From Streptacidiphilus sp. PB12-B1b (GTDB lineage: Bacteria; Actinomycetota; Actinomycetes; Streptomycetales; Streptomycetaceae): a stretch of 64,000 bases of DNA. This document shows positions 8,921 to 17,194 of the stretch, piece after piece. The position numbers were made by a program, and so were the translations under genes. Every line of letters begins with the position of its first letter. Positions within the stretch are counted from its first letter, which is position 1. Location of the stretch: the NCBI RefSeq assembly GCF_014084125.1, contig NZ_CP048405.1:1426001-1490000 (forward strand), given 5' to 3'. The notes beneath the pieces are model-generated. The model saw only the letters and a program-made list of their open reading frames with translations, was not told the origin of the DNA and ran no database searches.

Positions 8921-9790
8921 TCAGAGCGGGGGTTCGCCGTCGTCGGGTTCGGGCAGTTGCAGGATCTCCTGGCGGCGGCCGGATCTCGGCGGCCGACGGG
9001 GACCGCCCGGGCGGGGTGCGGCCGACCGCGGCGGGATCACCTTCTCCTGGGCGTCGGTGCGGGCCGTCGCCGCCCGCCACCACAGTTCGAAGGGGACGCC
9101 GTCGGTCTCCCGCTCCACGGCGGCCCGGGCCTCGGCGGCCCAGTGCACCCGGCGCACCCGCCACTCGGCCCGCAGCCCCATCAGCGCCCGGTCCAGCTCC
9201 ATCGCGGTCAGCTGCCGCTCCGAGCAGACGGCGTCGCCGGGCAGCTCGGTGGGGACGTCCCAGCGGAAGACGTGCACCTCGCAGGCGGTGTGGCCGTGCT
9301 CGACCAGGGCCAGCCCCCACAGCTGCTCCTGGGCCGCGCCGTCGAAGCGCTCCAGCACCAGCAGCCAGCGCTCGGCCCCGGCCCGGGCCTCCACCCGGCG
9401 CTGGATCTCGCAGTGGATCGGCCAGTAGGCGTCCGAGGCGGCGCGGGCCAGCGCCGGGTAGCGTCCGGCGGCCTCCTCGTAGGCGGCCTCGGCGGCCACC
9501 ATGGCCCGCCGCCGCGCCCCGGCCTGGCTGCGGGAGGCCGCCCTTCGGGCCCGCCGCTCGGCGGACTGCAGGTCGGCGGCGGCGCTCTCCAGCGCCAGCA
9601 GATAGCGGACGGCGGCGGCCCGCCAGGCGTCCCACTCGGCGCGGTCCACCGGGATGCGCACGCCGCCGGGGGAGTCGTCCTCCTCGGCCAGCGCGTACAG
9701 CTGCGGCTCGGCGACGGTGATGCTGCGGCCCGCGCTGAGGTAGCCGGGCTTGTCCAGCAGCGTCACCCGGACCCACATGTCGCCGATCAC
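8921..9790 (-). CDS. Conserved hypothetical protein
   Basis: 289 aa, not recognised. The N-terminus looks folded (WVRVTLLDKPGYLSAGRSI). A long Ala/Glu/Arg-rich helix follows at about residues 55-130 (probable coiled coil), then a mixed domain with two conserved-looking Trp clusters (WLLVLERFDGAAQEQLWGLA; WWRAATARTDAQE) and a Pro/Arg/Gly-rich disordered tail. No signal peptide or membrane segment. The longest start is the GTG at 9790; the in-frame ATG at 9778 is the alternative. It lies 56 bp upstream of the MFS stop, on the same strand. Confidence 0.7.
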   Translation of the reverse strand: MIGDMWVRVTLLDKPGYLSAGRSITVAEPQLYALAEEDDSPGGVRIPVDRAEWDAWRAAAVRYLLALESAAADLQSAERRARRAASRSQAGARRRAMVAAEAAYEEAAGRYPALARAASDAYWPIHCEIQRRVEARAGAERWLLVLERFDGAAQEQLWGLALVEHGHTACEVHVFRWDVPTELPGDAVCSERQLTAMELDRALMGLRAEWRVRRVHWAAEARAAVERETDGVPFELWWRAATARTDAQEKVIPPRSAAPRPGGPRRPPRSGRRQEILQLPEPDDGEPPL

Positions 9791-9846
9791 AGGGCCACCC
9801 CCGACCTCTCCGGTGTTCCCTGCGACCTACCCAGCACCGGGCCCGG

Positions 9847-11136
9847 CTACGCCGCCGCCGGCCACCGCGCGGCCCGCAGCCGGGGCTGGGCGGCGGCCCA
9901 GACCGCGCCGCAGGCCAGCAGCCCGGCCAGGCAGAACATCGCCCCGGCGCCGCCCAGGTACTGCAGCAGCAGGCCGATCGCGCCGGTGCCGACGGGGATG
10001 CCCAGGCCGATGATGGTCATCGCCGAGGTGATGGTCCGCCCGCGCTGGTGCTCCGGGACCTGGCGGAAGATCAGGACGTCCAGCAGCACGCTCAGGGTGG
10101 GCACGCCCAGCGTGCCGCCGAAGAGGATCACCGCCACCGTCCACGGGGTGTGGACCAGGCCCAGGGCGATGTTCAGCGGCACCTCGGTGGCGGTGATGCC
10201 CAGCAGCAGCCACCCGGGGCGGAACCGCCGGTGCAGCGGCCGGACCAGGGCGGCTCCGGCGAGCCCGCCGACCGCCGCCCCGCCCAGGGCCAGGCCGATG
10301 CTCCAGGAGGGGGCGGCATCGCGGTGCAGCTGGTAGATGGCGGCCAGGGTGAGCGGCGCGCCGGCCGCGTTGAGGAAGGAGACCAGGACGACGGCGGCGC
10401 GCAGCGCCGGATCGGCCCACAGGGCCCTGATCCCGGCGAACATCCCGCCGTCGTCCAGGGCGGCCGCGCCGGGCGCCCGTTCCGGCCCGGGGGCGCTCCG
10501 GGGCAGGTCGGGGCGGACCACCAGCGCGCACACCAGGGAGACGGCGAAGGACGCCGCGCTGAACAGGAACGGCAGCGCCCGGGCGAGGCCGTAGAGCAGG
10601 CCGCCGAGCGGCGGTCCGGCCAGTTCGGCGATGCCGCCGCGGACCTCGTCCTGGGTGAGCGCGGCGGTGAGCTGCTCGGGCGCGACCACCGACCGCACCA
10701 TCAGCATCCGGGCCGAGCCGCCGAACGGCTGGGCCGCGCCCAGCAGCACCGCGGCGGCCAGCAGTGGCGCGAGCGCGAGCGCGTGCACGGCGAAGAGCAG
10801 GGCGACGCCACCGGCGGTGGCGGTGCGGACGCTCTCGGCGGCGATCAGCACCCTCCGCCGGTCGCAGCGGTCGACCACCTGCCCGGCCGGCAGCGAGCAC
10901 ACCACGAGTGCGCTGGCCTGCAGGAACCCGAAGAGTCCGGCGAGTGCGGGGGAGCCGGTGACCGCCAGGATCACCAGGGGGTAGGCCACGTCGGCCGCCG
11001 ACATCCCGGTGAGGGCGGTGGTGGAGCCCGCCCACAGGGTCTGGAACCGCCAGTTGTGGCGCAGCGGCGTGACGCCGGGAGGGATCGGTGCCCCCGGGGC
11101 TGCGCCTGCGGGCGCGGCGGAAACGGTTTGGTTCAC
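9847..11136 (-). CDS. MFS transporter, drug-efflux type
   Basis: 429 aa with about 12 hydrophobic segments and the MFS cytoplasmic loop GQVVDRCDRRRVLIAAE between TM2 and TM3. It resembles actinobacterial macrolide/multidrug-type exporters. The start is set at the GTG at 11136 because GGGGAGGATT lies six bases upstream; a longer in-frame TTG at 11169 lacks this support and lies in the intergenic operator. It is divergent from the winged-helix regulator at 11225, which probably represses it. Substrate unknown. Confidence 0.88.
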   Translation of the reverse strand: MNQTVSAAPAGAAPGAPIPPGVTPLRHNWRFQTLWAGSTTALTGMSAADVAYPLVILAVTGSPALAGLFGFLQASALVVCSLPAGQVVDRCDRRRVLIAAESVRTATAGGVALLFAVHALALAPLLAAAVLLGAAQPFGGSARMLMVRSVVAPEQLTAALTQDEVRGGIAELAGPPLGGLLYGLARALPFLFSAASFAVSLVCALVVRPDLPRSAPGPERAPGAAALDDGGMFAGIRALWADPALRAAVVLVSFLNAAGAPLTLAAIYQLHRDAAPSWSIGLALGGAAVGGLAGAALVRPLHRRFRPGWLLLGITATEVPLNIALGLVHTPWTVAVILFGGTLGVPTLSVLLDVLIFRQVPEHQRGRTITSAMTIIGLGIPVGTGAIGLLLQYLGGAGAMFCLAGLLACGAVWAAAQPRLRAARWPAAA

Positions 11137-11177
11137 GACAATCCTCCCCAGAGTGCGAATGCTCACCAATCAGTAAG

Positions 11178-11197
11178 CATTCACGAGTGAGTGAATG
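11178..11197. promoter_or_regulatory. Inverted repeat between MFS gene and winged-helix regulator
   Basis: CATTCAC (11178-11184) and GTGAATG (11191-11197) form a perfect 7-bp inverted repeat with a 6-bp spacer. An overlapping second repeat pairs AATGCT (11158-11163) with AGCATT (11176-11181). Both lie in the 88-bp divergent intergenic region, fitting a dimeric winged-helix repressor. Confidence 0.6.
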
Positions 11198-11224
11198 ATT
11201 GCGTATGGGTGAGCCTCTGGCAAG

Positions 11225-11890
11225 ATGGACGCCATGGACGATGTACGGACCCGGTCAGCAGACGCCGTGCCAGGCGTCCGCCTGGTGGATGACGCCGCCA
11301 CCTTCAAGGCCATGGCCGACCCGCTCCGGCTGGCCATGCTGCGGCGGATGATGGCCGCCGGCGTCAGCGAGAACATGCGGCCCTGGACCGCCAAGGAGCT
11401 GGCCGCCGAGCTGGGCGAGCCGCAGACCAAGCTCTACCGCCACCTCAAGCAGTTGGAGGAGTGCGGGCTGATCAGGGTCGTCGAGACCAGGCTGGTCTCC
11501 GGCATCGTCGAGCAGCGGTATGCCGCCGCGCAGACCAGCATGGAGATCAAGCGCGACTTCCTGGAGCAGTCCACCACCCGCGACGAGACGGCGGACCTCT
11601 TCGCCGCCGGGATCGACACCTACCGGCGCGGCCTGCTCGCGGCCGTGCACGGCGGCCGGATCGACCTCAAGGCCGAGCCCGAGCCGGGGGCCTCCTACCG
11701 CAGGCCGCTGCTGATGTTCGGCGACGTCCGGCTGTCGCCCGCCCGCGCCGACGAGTTCCGCCGGCGGCTGTCAGAGCTGCTGGACGAGTACGTCAGCAGC
11801 GACGGCCGGATCCCGTCGTACCAGGAGCCGGACGGCGTCGAACTGAGCGTCATGCTGGGCTGCTTCACCGAGATCGACGGCGCCGGGTGA
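11225..11890 (+). CDS. ArsR-like winged-helix transcriptional regulator
   Basis: 221 aa. The N-terminal winged HTH is at about residues 22-95: FKAMADPLRLAMLRRMM, then WTAKELAAELGEPQTKLYRH as the recognition region, and GLIRVVETRLVSGIVEQRYA as the wing. The C-terminal half is probably an effector or dimerisation domain. The CxC metal site of classical ArsR proteins is absent. Starts at 11225 and 11234 are both ATG. Divergent from an MFS pump, with inverted repeats between them, so likely a pump repressor. Its TGA overlaps a GTG of the next frame, but the downstream gene probably starts later, at 12001. Confidence 0.85.
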   Translation: MDAMDDVRTRSADAVPGVRLVDDAATFKAMADPLRLAMLRRMMAAGVSENMRPWTAKELAAELGEPQTKLYRHLKQLEECGLIRVVETRLVSGIVEQRYAAAQTSMEIKRDFLEQSTTRDETADLFAAGIDTYRRGLLAAVHGGRIDLKAEPEPGASYRRPLLMFGDVRLSPARADEFRRRLSELLDEYVSSDGRIPSYQEPDGVELSVMLGCFTEIDGAG

Positions 11891-12000
11891 CCGGTCCTCC
11901 TCCCGGGATCGCCCGTTTTGATCGGCTGATGGACGAGATGAACGGCCTGGCTGATGAGATGCTTGGACTTTCAGCTGGACAGCGGCACGGGGGACCAGGG

Positions 12001-13365
12001 ATGACACCAGGCGGCGGACGGGCATACCTCGCACTGCAGTACACCGAGGTCGCGCAGGACGCCGAACTGCGCCTCGACGAACTGCTCTCGCTGGCGGCCG
12101 AACCCTCGCCCGCCGTCGACTTCGACGCGCTGCAGCGCACCTACGAGCCGCGGCCGCTGCCGCCCGAGGCGGTCGCCGAGCCGCCGCGCTGGGCCGACTA
12201 CGCGCCCGACCCGGGCCCGGTCACCGCCGCCGCCCCCGGCAAGCCCCTGCTCAGCGGGGCCTACCAGCAGCAGCTCGCGGCGGCCCGGCTGGTGCACCAG
12301 CGCGCCCTGCGCGAATACCGGGACCACGAGAAGGAGTTGCGCCGCCGCGCCGAGGAGGCCCGGCTCTCCCACGAGCAGGACGAGCAGCAACGGGCCCGCA
12401 GCGTCCGGGAGTACAACGACCGGCTGCGCAACTACCGTGCCGCGTACGAGCAGGGCGAGCCGGCCGCGGTCGAGTCGGTGCTGGAGCGCGCGCTCGCCGC
12501 CGCCGGGCGGCTGCCCGGCCTGGAGGTGCCCGCCCGGGTCTCCTACCGCGCGCTCACCCGGACGGCGGTGGTGGATCTGGTGCTGCCGAGCCCGGCGGTG
12601 GTGCCCCCGGCGCTGGAGTTCCAGGTGGTCGAGGACGGCGGCGTCGAGCCGGTGCCCCGCCCCCGGCAGGAATCCCTGGCCCGCTACCAGCAATTGATCG
12701 CCCGGCTGGTGCTGCGCGCCCTGGACGCGATCCTCGCCGCCGACACCGAGTCCCAGCTGGACGGCATCGTCCTGAACGGCCGCGCGGTGACCGCCGAGGC
12801 CGGGGAGACCTGCGTGGTCAGCGTCGACGCCCGGCGCGGCGACCTGTACGCGCGGACGCTGCTGCCGCAGGCCCACCACGAGGCGGTGGAGCGGCTGCGG
12901 GACCTGCCCTCGGTGCTGACCGACGACCCGTTCGCGCCCGCGCCGGTCACCCCGTACGCGGTCGCCTGCGCCGCCGCACCGGCCCCGGAGGAGCTGTCGC
13001 CGGGCGAGTTCGCGGCGCTGGTCGCCGAGCTGTTCGAGCACCTGGGGCTGGACGAGTGGGAGCTGCGGCTGCACGGCCGGGACGGCCTGCTGGCGCTGGG
13101 GCACGGCGACGGCCGACACCTGGCCGAGGCGCCGTACGTGGTCTGCGCGGCCCGGCGGCCGCTGGTCGTGAGCGCGGAGGCGGTGCGCAACGTCGCCGAG
13201 GTGGTCGAGGAGGAGGCCGCCGAGCAGGGCATCTGGGCGACCACCGGCAGCTTCCACCCGGACGCGGTGATCGCCGCCGCCTCGCTGCCGGAGCTGCGGC
13301 TGATCGACGGCGGCGAACTGCGGGCGCTGATCCGCGCCCACCTGGGCACCGAACTCGGCGGCTGA
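12001..13365 (+). CDS. Mrr-like restriction-endonuclease-fold protein with coiled coil, probably catalytically inactive
   Basis: 454 aa. After about 90 residues comes a charged helical segment (EYRDHEKELRRRAEEARLSH), a middle domain, and from about residue 335 an Mrr-like domain: SPGEFAALVAELFEHLGLDE, then GIWATTGSFHPDAV and LPELRLIDGGELRALIRAHL. In active Mrr proteins a D-x-G-(V/I)-D and a Q-x-K motif lie between these blocks. Here the matching stretches read GRDGLLALGHGDG and VVCAARRP, so the catalytic lysine motif is not visible. The start at 12001 follows GGGGGACCAGGG; the in-frame GTG at 11887 overlaps the previous stop, but the 114 bp between have poor third-position GC. Confidence 0.75.
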   Translation: MTPGGGRAYLALQYTEVAQDAELRLDELLSLAAEPSPAVDFDALQRTYEPRPLPPEAVAEPPRWADYAPDPGPVTAAAPGKPLLSGAYQQQLAAARLVHQRALREYRDHEKELRRRAEEARLSHEQDEQQRARSVREYNDRLRNYRAAYEQGEPAAVESVLERALAAAGRLPGLEVPARVSYRALTRTAVVDLVLPSPAVVPPALEFQVVEDGGVEPVPRPRQESLARYQQLIARLVLRALDAILAADTESQLDGIVLNGRAVTAEAGETCVVSVDARRGDLYARTLLPQAHHEAVERLRDLPSVLTDDPFAPAPVTPYAVACAAAPAPEELSPGEFAALVAELFEHLGLDEWELRLHGRDGLLALGHGDGRHLAEAPYVVCAARRPLVVSAEAVRNVAEVVEEEAAEQGIWATTGSFHPDAVIAAASLPELRLIDGGELRALIRAHLGTELGG

Positions 13366-13733
13366 CGCCCAGGCCGCCGGACGCCGGGCCGCGAGGACGC
13401 GAGGCCGCCGGACGCCGGGCCGCCAGGCACAGGACGCCAGGCCGCCGGACGCCCGGACGCCTGGACGCCGGGACGCCGGGACGCCGGACGCGAGGCCGCC
13501 GGACGCCGGACGCCAGGACGTCGGGCCGCCGCCCGTCCGGCCCAGCCGGGCGGGCAGGCGGGCGCGGGCCGGGCCAGGATGGCGGGGAGGGCGCGTGTCC
13601 GGCCCGTGCCGAGGGCGGCGGTGACTGGGCAGGGCGCCGCCGCCCTCCCCGCCCGGGCCGAGGCAGGAGCCGCAGGCCGTCCCGGGCCGCCGACCGCGGC
13701 CGCTCGGGGCGTGATGAGAGCGAGCGTGCGCGG
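13366..13733. repeat. GC-rich degenerate tandem repeats between the Mrr-like gene and the ZIP gene
   Basis: From about 13369 to 13540 the sequence is a run of short degenerate units related to GGCCGCCGGACGCC and GGACGCCGGGAC (about 9-14 bp). The remainder is very GC-rich with no gene-like reading. It is not CRISPR: units are too short and there are no unique spacers. Probably replication-slippage DNA. Confidence 0.7.
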
Positions 13734-14594
13734 GTGCCGGTACTGGTGGCCCTCGGGGCCTTTCTGATGACCCTGGTCGGCGGCCTGGTCGCGGGCCGGG
13801 TCGGCGACAGGCGTCACCTGGTGCTCGGGCTGGCCGCCGGGCTGATGCTCGGCGTGGTCGGCTTCGACCTGCTGCCGGAGGCCCTGGACGCCGCCCCCGG
13901 CAAGCTGTTCGGCGTGGCCCAGGGCCTGCTGATGTTCGTCCTGGGCTTCCTGGTGCTGCACATCGTGGAGCGTTCGGTGGCGATCCACCGGGCGCACGAG
14001 TCCGAGTACGCCGAGCACCACCACGGCCACCGCCCCGACGCGCCGACAGCCCAGCCCTCAGCCGCAGCCCAGCCGTCAACCGCAGCCCAGCCCTCAGCCG
14101 CAGCGCCGCCGTCCGCCGACGCCTGGACCACCGGTGGCAGCCACGTCCACGGGCGCAGCGAGAACCTGGGCCTGGCCGCGGCCTCCGCCCTGTGCCTGCA
14201 CAGCGTGATGGACGGCTTCGCCATCGGCGCGGCCTTCCAGGTCGGCGACGGCTTCGGCTCGGTCGTGGCCATCGCCGTCATCGCCCATGACTTCGCCGAC
14301 GGCTTCAACACCTACACCATCACCCGGCTCTACGGGAACGATCGCCGCCGGGCGGTCACGCTGCTGCTGTGCGACGCCGCCGCGCCGGTGCTGGGTGCCG
14401 GGATCACCCTGCTGTTCACCATCCCGGAGCACATCGTCGGCCTCTACCTGGGCTTCTTCGCCGGGTTCCTGATGTATCTGGCCACCTCGGACATCCTGCC
14501 GGAGGCGCACAGCCCGCACCCCTCCCGGACGACGCTGCTGTGCACCGTGCTGGGCGCCGGGTTCATGTGGCTGGTCATCGGCCTGGCGAGCTGA
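13734..14594 (+). CDS. ZIP-family divalent metal transporter
   Basis: 286 aa polytopic membrane protein. The ZIP metal path is recognisable: HSVMDGFAIGAAFQ (TM4) and HDFADGFNTYTITRLYG (TM5), with an N-terminal LVGGLVAGRV helix and the C-terminal ATSDILPEAHSPHPS. A His-rich cytoplasmic loop (EYAEHHHGHRPD) and a Ser/Ala/Pro-rich spacer separate TM3 and TM4, as is common in the family. Probably imports zinc or a related metal. The GTG at 13734 is the best-placed start; the GTG at 13746 is an alternative and neither has a strong SD. Its 3' end overlaps the convergent LysR gene by 20 bp. Confidence 0.85.
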   Translation: MPVLVALGAFLMTLVGGLVAGRVGDRRHLVLGLAAGLMLGVVGFDLLPEALDAAPGKLFGVAQGLLMFVLGFLVLHIVERSVAIHRAHESEYAEHHHGHRPDAPTAQPSAAAQPSTAAQPSAAAPPSADAWTTGGSHVHGRSENLGLAAASALCLHSVMDGFAIGAAFQVGDGFGSVVAIAVIAHDFADGFNTYTITRLYGNDRRRAVTLLLCDAAAPVLGAGITLLFTIPEHIVGLYLGFFAGFLMYLATSDILPEAHSPHPSRTTLLCTVLGAGFMWLVIGLAS

Positions 14595-15516
14595 GCCGCT
14601 CGGGCTCCGGCGCCGCCTCCCGCTGCGGCCAGCGCTCGCGCAGCGCCATCAGCGCGGCGGCGATCGCCGGGCGGCGCGAGGCGTGCTGCCGCCACAGCGC
14701 GAACACCCGCCGGGTCGGCTCCGGCCGCGCCGGGCGGGCGACCACCCCGGGCGGGAGCGCGCCGCGTCCGAGCCGGGGCACCAGCCCGGCCCCCAGCCCG
14801 GCCGCGATCAGCGCGATCTGCGTCTCGAACTCGCCGACCTGGAACCGGATGTCCGGCTCCTCGCCGATGTCGCGCATGGTCCGCACCAGCCAGTCGTGGC
14901 AGATGGTGCCCGGCTGGATGCTGATCCACCGCTGCCCGCTGAGATCCGGCACGGTCAACTCGGGCAGCGCCGCCAGCGGATGGCCGATCGGCAGCAGCAC
15001 GTCCACCGGGTCCTCGCCCAGCGGCAGCCTGGCCACCCCCTCGGGCACCGGCAGCGGGGTGTTCGGCCAGTCCAGCACGACCGCCAGATCCACCTCGCCG
15101 CGCGCCACCAGATCCGCGACCAGGTACGGTTCGCCCTCGAGCAGCCGCAGCTCCAGCTCGGGGTGGAGCCGCGCCAGATCGGCCAGGACGCCGGGCAGCA
15201 GGCCGCGCGCGGCGGTGGCGAACGCGGCCAGCACCAGCCGCCCGGAGACCTGCCCGCGGCGCTCCTCCAGCGACACCTCGGCGGCCTCCACCAGCGCCAG
15301 CACCTGCTCCGCGGTGGCCGCCAGCTCCCGGGCGGCATCGGTCAGCACGACGCCCCGGCCGCGCTTCTCCAGCAGCGGGGTCCGGGTCTCCCGCTCCAGC
15401 TTGGTGATCTGCTGCGAGACGGCGGAGGGGGTGAAGCCCAGTGCGGTGGCGGCGCGGCCCACGGAGCCGTGCACCGCGACGGCGTGCAGGGCCCGCAGGC
15501 GTCCGAGGTCCATCAT
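14575..15516 (-). CDS. LysR-family transcriptional regulator
   Basis: 313 aa. N-terminal LysR HTH: LRALHAVAVHGSVGRAATAL and TPSAVSQQITKLERE, residues about 7-45, then a periplasmic-binding-protein-like effector domain (GEVDLAVVLDWP; LPIGHPLAALPE; GEFETQIALIAAGLGAGLVP). Tandem ATG codons at 15516/15513. It overlaps the ZIP gene tail-to-tail by 20 bp, so it is not in an operon with it. The likely target is elsewhere or itself; effector unknown. Confidence 0.9.
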   Translation of the reverse strand: MMDLGRLRALHAVAVHGSVGRAATALGFTPSAVSQQITKLERETRTPLLEKRGRGVVLTDAARELAATAEQVLALVEAAEVSLEERRGQVSGRLVLAAFATAARGLLPGVLADLARLHPELELRLLEGEPYLVADLVARGEVDLAVVLDWPNTPLPVPEGVARLPLGEDPVDVLLPIGHPLAALPELTVPDLSGQRWISIQPGTICHDWLVRTMRDIGEEPDIRFQVGEFETQIALIAAGLGAGLVPRLGRGALPPGVVARPARPEPTRRVFALWRQHASRRPAIAAALMALRERWPQREAAPEPERLSSPGR

Positions 15517-15602
15517 GGGCCCAGCGTAGCCAGCAGCCCCGACAGCGTCCGGCCCCCGCAGCGCCCCGCGGCGGCGGACGCTGCGGCCGGGCGGTACGGG
15601 CC

Positions 15603-16394
15603 TCAGCCCTGGGCCACGGCCGAGCGGTAGACGGCCACGATGCCCGGGCCCAGGTGGGGGCTGTAGGAGACGGCGTCGGTGGCCCCGCCCGCCTGGTAGC
15701 CGCCGATCACCCCGACCACCTCGCCCGGGCCGGAGCCGGCCGGGTCCACGCCGGTGAGCAGCGGGCCGCCGCTGGTGCCGGTGGACAGCCCGGGGCAGTC
15801 GAACTCCAGCTGGCCGGCGCCGTGGTGGCGCAGCGGGCCCGCGCAGTGGACCGGCTGTTCGGCGTGCGAGGGGTAGCCGACGGCGACGGCCGAGCCCGGG
15901 GTGCCCGGCGCGTCGACGGCCAGGGTCTCCGCGCCGACCGTCTCCTCCACCGGGCCCTCGTCGCCGACCGGGGCGGTGGTCAGGAAGGCGACGTCGTAGT
16001 CCGGGTTCCCGGACTGCGCCCAGCGGTGGTCCACCACGGCGGTGCGGACCGTCCAGCGGCCGTAGGGGGAGCGGCCCGCGCTGTAGCCGGGGACGAACGC
16101 CAGGTCGTCGCGGGCCTTGCCGCTGCCGGGGGCGACGACGCAGTGCGCGGCGGTCACCAGCAGGTCGTGGTGGGGGCTGGCGACGACCGAGGCGGTGCAG
16201 AAGTGCCCGTCCAGAGCGCCGTTCCGGACCGAGAACAGGGCTCCGACCCGGGGCGTACCGGCGAACGCCGCCGCCCCGGGGGAGCGCACCGGCGGCGCGG
16301 CCTGGGCGGCGGCGGGGAGCAGTGCGGCCGTCGAGCAGGCGGTGAGCGTCGCCAGCGCGAGGCGCAGACGGTTCGTCAGCGAATGGTGCGTCAT
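15603..16394 (-). CDS. Secreted trypsin-like serine protease
   Basis: 263 aa. An N-terminal Sec signal peptide (NRLRLALATLTACSTAALLP, cleavage near AQA-A) precedes a chymotrypsin-fold domain. The triad is visible: His in LVTAAHC, Asp in DYDVAFLTT, Ser in STGTSGGPLL. Cys pairs around FCTASV/AAHC and VHCAG/FDCPG fit disulphides of an exported enzyme. The ATG at 16394 was chosen over the in-frame GTG at 16400; no clear SD. Family S1, substrate unknown. Confidence 0.9.
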   Translation of the reverse strand: MTHHSLTNRLRLALATLTACSTAALLPAAAQAAPPVRSPGAAAFAGTPRVGALFSVRNGALDGHFCTASVVASPHHDLLVTAAHCVVAPGSGKARDDLAFVPGYSAGRSPYGRWTVRTAVVDHRWAQSGNPDYDVAFLTTAPVGDEGPVEETVGAETLAVDAPGTPGSAVAVGYPSHAEQPVHCAGPLRHHGAGQLEFDCPGLSTGTSGGPLLTGVDPAGSGPGEVVGVIGGYQAGGATDAVSYSPHLGPGIVAVYRSAVAQG

Positions 16395-16472
16395 ATGCAC
16401 GGATTCTGACGGATGCCGGGGAGCGCCGCCAGCACCGACGGCATGCGGGTGACGACTGATGCTGACGCTGGG

Positions 16473-17024
16473 TCAGGAGGCTTTCCGGGTCTCGCTGTTG
16501 TCGCTGTCCACCGAATGGTGCGGGTGGTGCGGGTGGTGGCCGTGATGCGGGTGCGCCTGCTCGTAGGCCGCGTCCGAGGTGCGCAGCAGCCGCAGCAGCT
16601 CGCCGCGCTGCTCGCTGCTGATCGCGCCGAAGTACTCCGCGGCGACCTCCTGCCGGATCCGGCCGATCTGCTCGACCATCTGCTGCCCGGCCTCGGTGAG
16701 CTGCAGCAGGATGGCCCGGCGGTCCTCCGGGTCCTGGGTGCGGGCGACCAGTCCGGCGGTCTCCAGGGCGTCCACCACCGTGGTGACCGAGCGCGGGGCG
16801 ATCCGCAGCCGCTCGGCCAGCTGGTTCAGCCGGATCATGGCGCCGTGGTGCGCGCCGCGCGCCAGCACCTCCAGCGCCCGGCCCTGCGAGGGGGTGATGC
16901 CGTACGGCGACAGCCGGTGGAAGCTCTCCCGGCGCATCCGCTTGCCGGCCCGCATCACCGCGTCGGCCAGCTCGACCTCGTCCGGCGCCGCACTGGGGGG
17001 ATCTGCGGGGAGATCGGCGGTCAC
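16473..17024 (-). CDS. MarR-family transcriptional regulator with His-rich tail
   Basis: 183 aa. The winged HTH includes GITPSQGRALEVLARGAHHG, LAERLRIAPRSVTTVVDALE and the wing VARTQDPEDRRAILLQLTEAG. The C-terminus carries a His cluster (HPHHGHHPHHPHHS) that could bind metal; this is an addition to the usual MarR length. The GTG at 17024 is preferred because AGGAG lies upstream; the longest frame starts at 17072. Divergent from the DUF2218 gene, with a putative iron box between them. Whether the His tail senses metal is untested inference. Confidence 0.85.
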   Translation of the reverse strand: MTADLPADPPSAAPDEVELADAVMRAGKRMRRESFHRLSPYGITPSQGRALEVLARGAHHGAMIRLNQLAERLRIAPRSVTTVVDALETAGLVARTQDPEDRRAILLQLTEAGQQMVEQIGRIRQEVAAEYFGAISSEQRGELLRLLRTSDAAYEQAHPHHGHHPHHPHHSVDSDNSETRKAS

Positions 17025-17140
17025 GGCAGGCTCCTGGCTAGGCGGGAGCACCAGGATATCGGGCTCGAACACCGGGTCGGACGGCTCGGCGGCGGATGTC
17101 GGCGGATGTCATGGAGAAATTAGAGAGCCTTGCTCATATT

Positions 17141-17159
17141 TTCGATTAGGCTGGCCTAA
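17141..17159 (+). promoter_or_regulatory. Putative DmdR/IdeR-type iron box inside a larger inverted repeat
   Basis: The 19 bases TTCGATTAGGCTGGCCTAA match the actinomycete iron-box consensus TTAGGTTAGGCTCACCTAA at 15 of 19 positions and contain the palindrome TTAGGC-TG-GCCTAA. The element is bracketed by GAGAGCCT (17123-17130) and AGGCTCTC (17163-17170), a perfect 8-bp inverted repeat. It lies 35 bp upstream of the DUF2218 start, as expected for an iron-repressed promoter. Confidence 0.65.
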
Positions 17160-17194
17160 GTCAGGCTCTCCCAGCCACGTCCAGGAGGACACCC

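Noticed and set aside
11887-12000. N-terminal extension of the Mrr-like gene from the GTG overlapping the regulator stop
   Set aside because: Third codon positions are rich in A/T there, unlike the gene body, while the ATG at 12001 has a good RBS. Kept only as an alternative.
13366-13560. CRISPR array
   Set aside because: Units are about 9-14 bp, degenerate and contiguous; no unique spacers and no cas genes.
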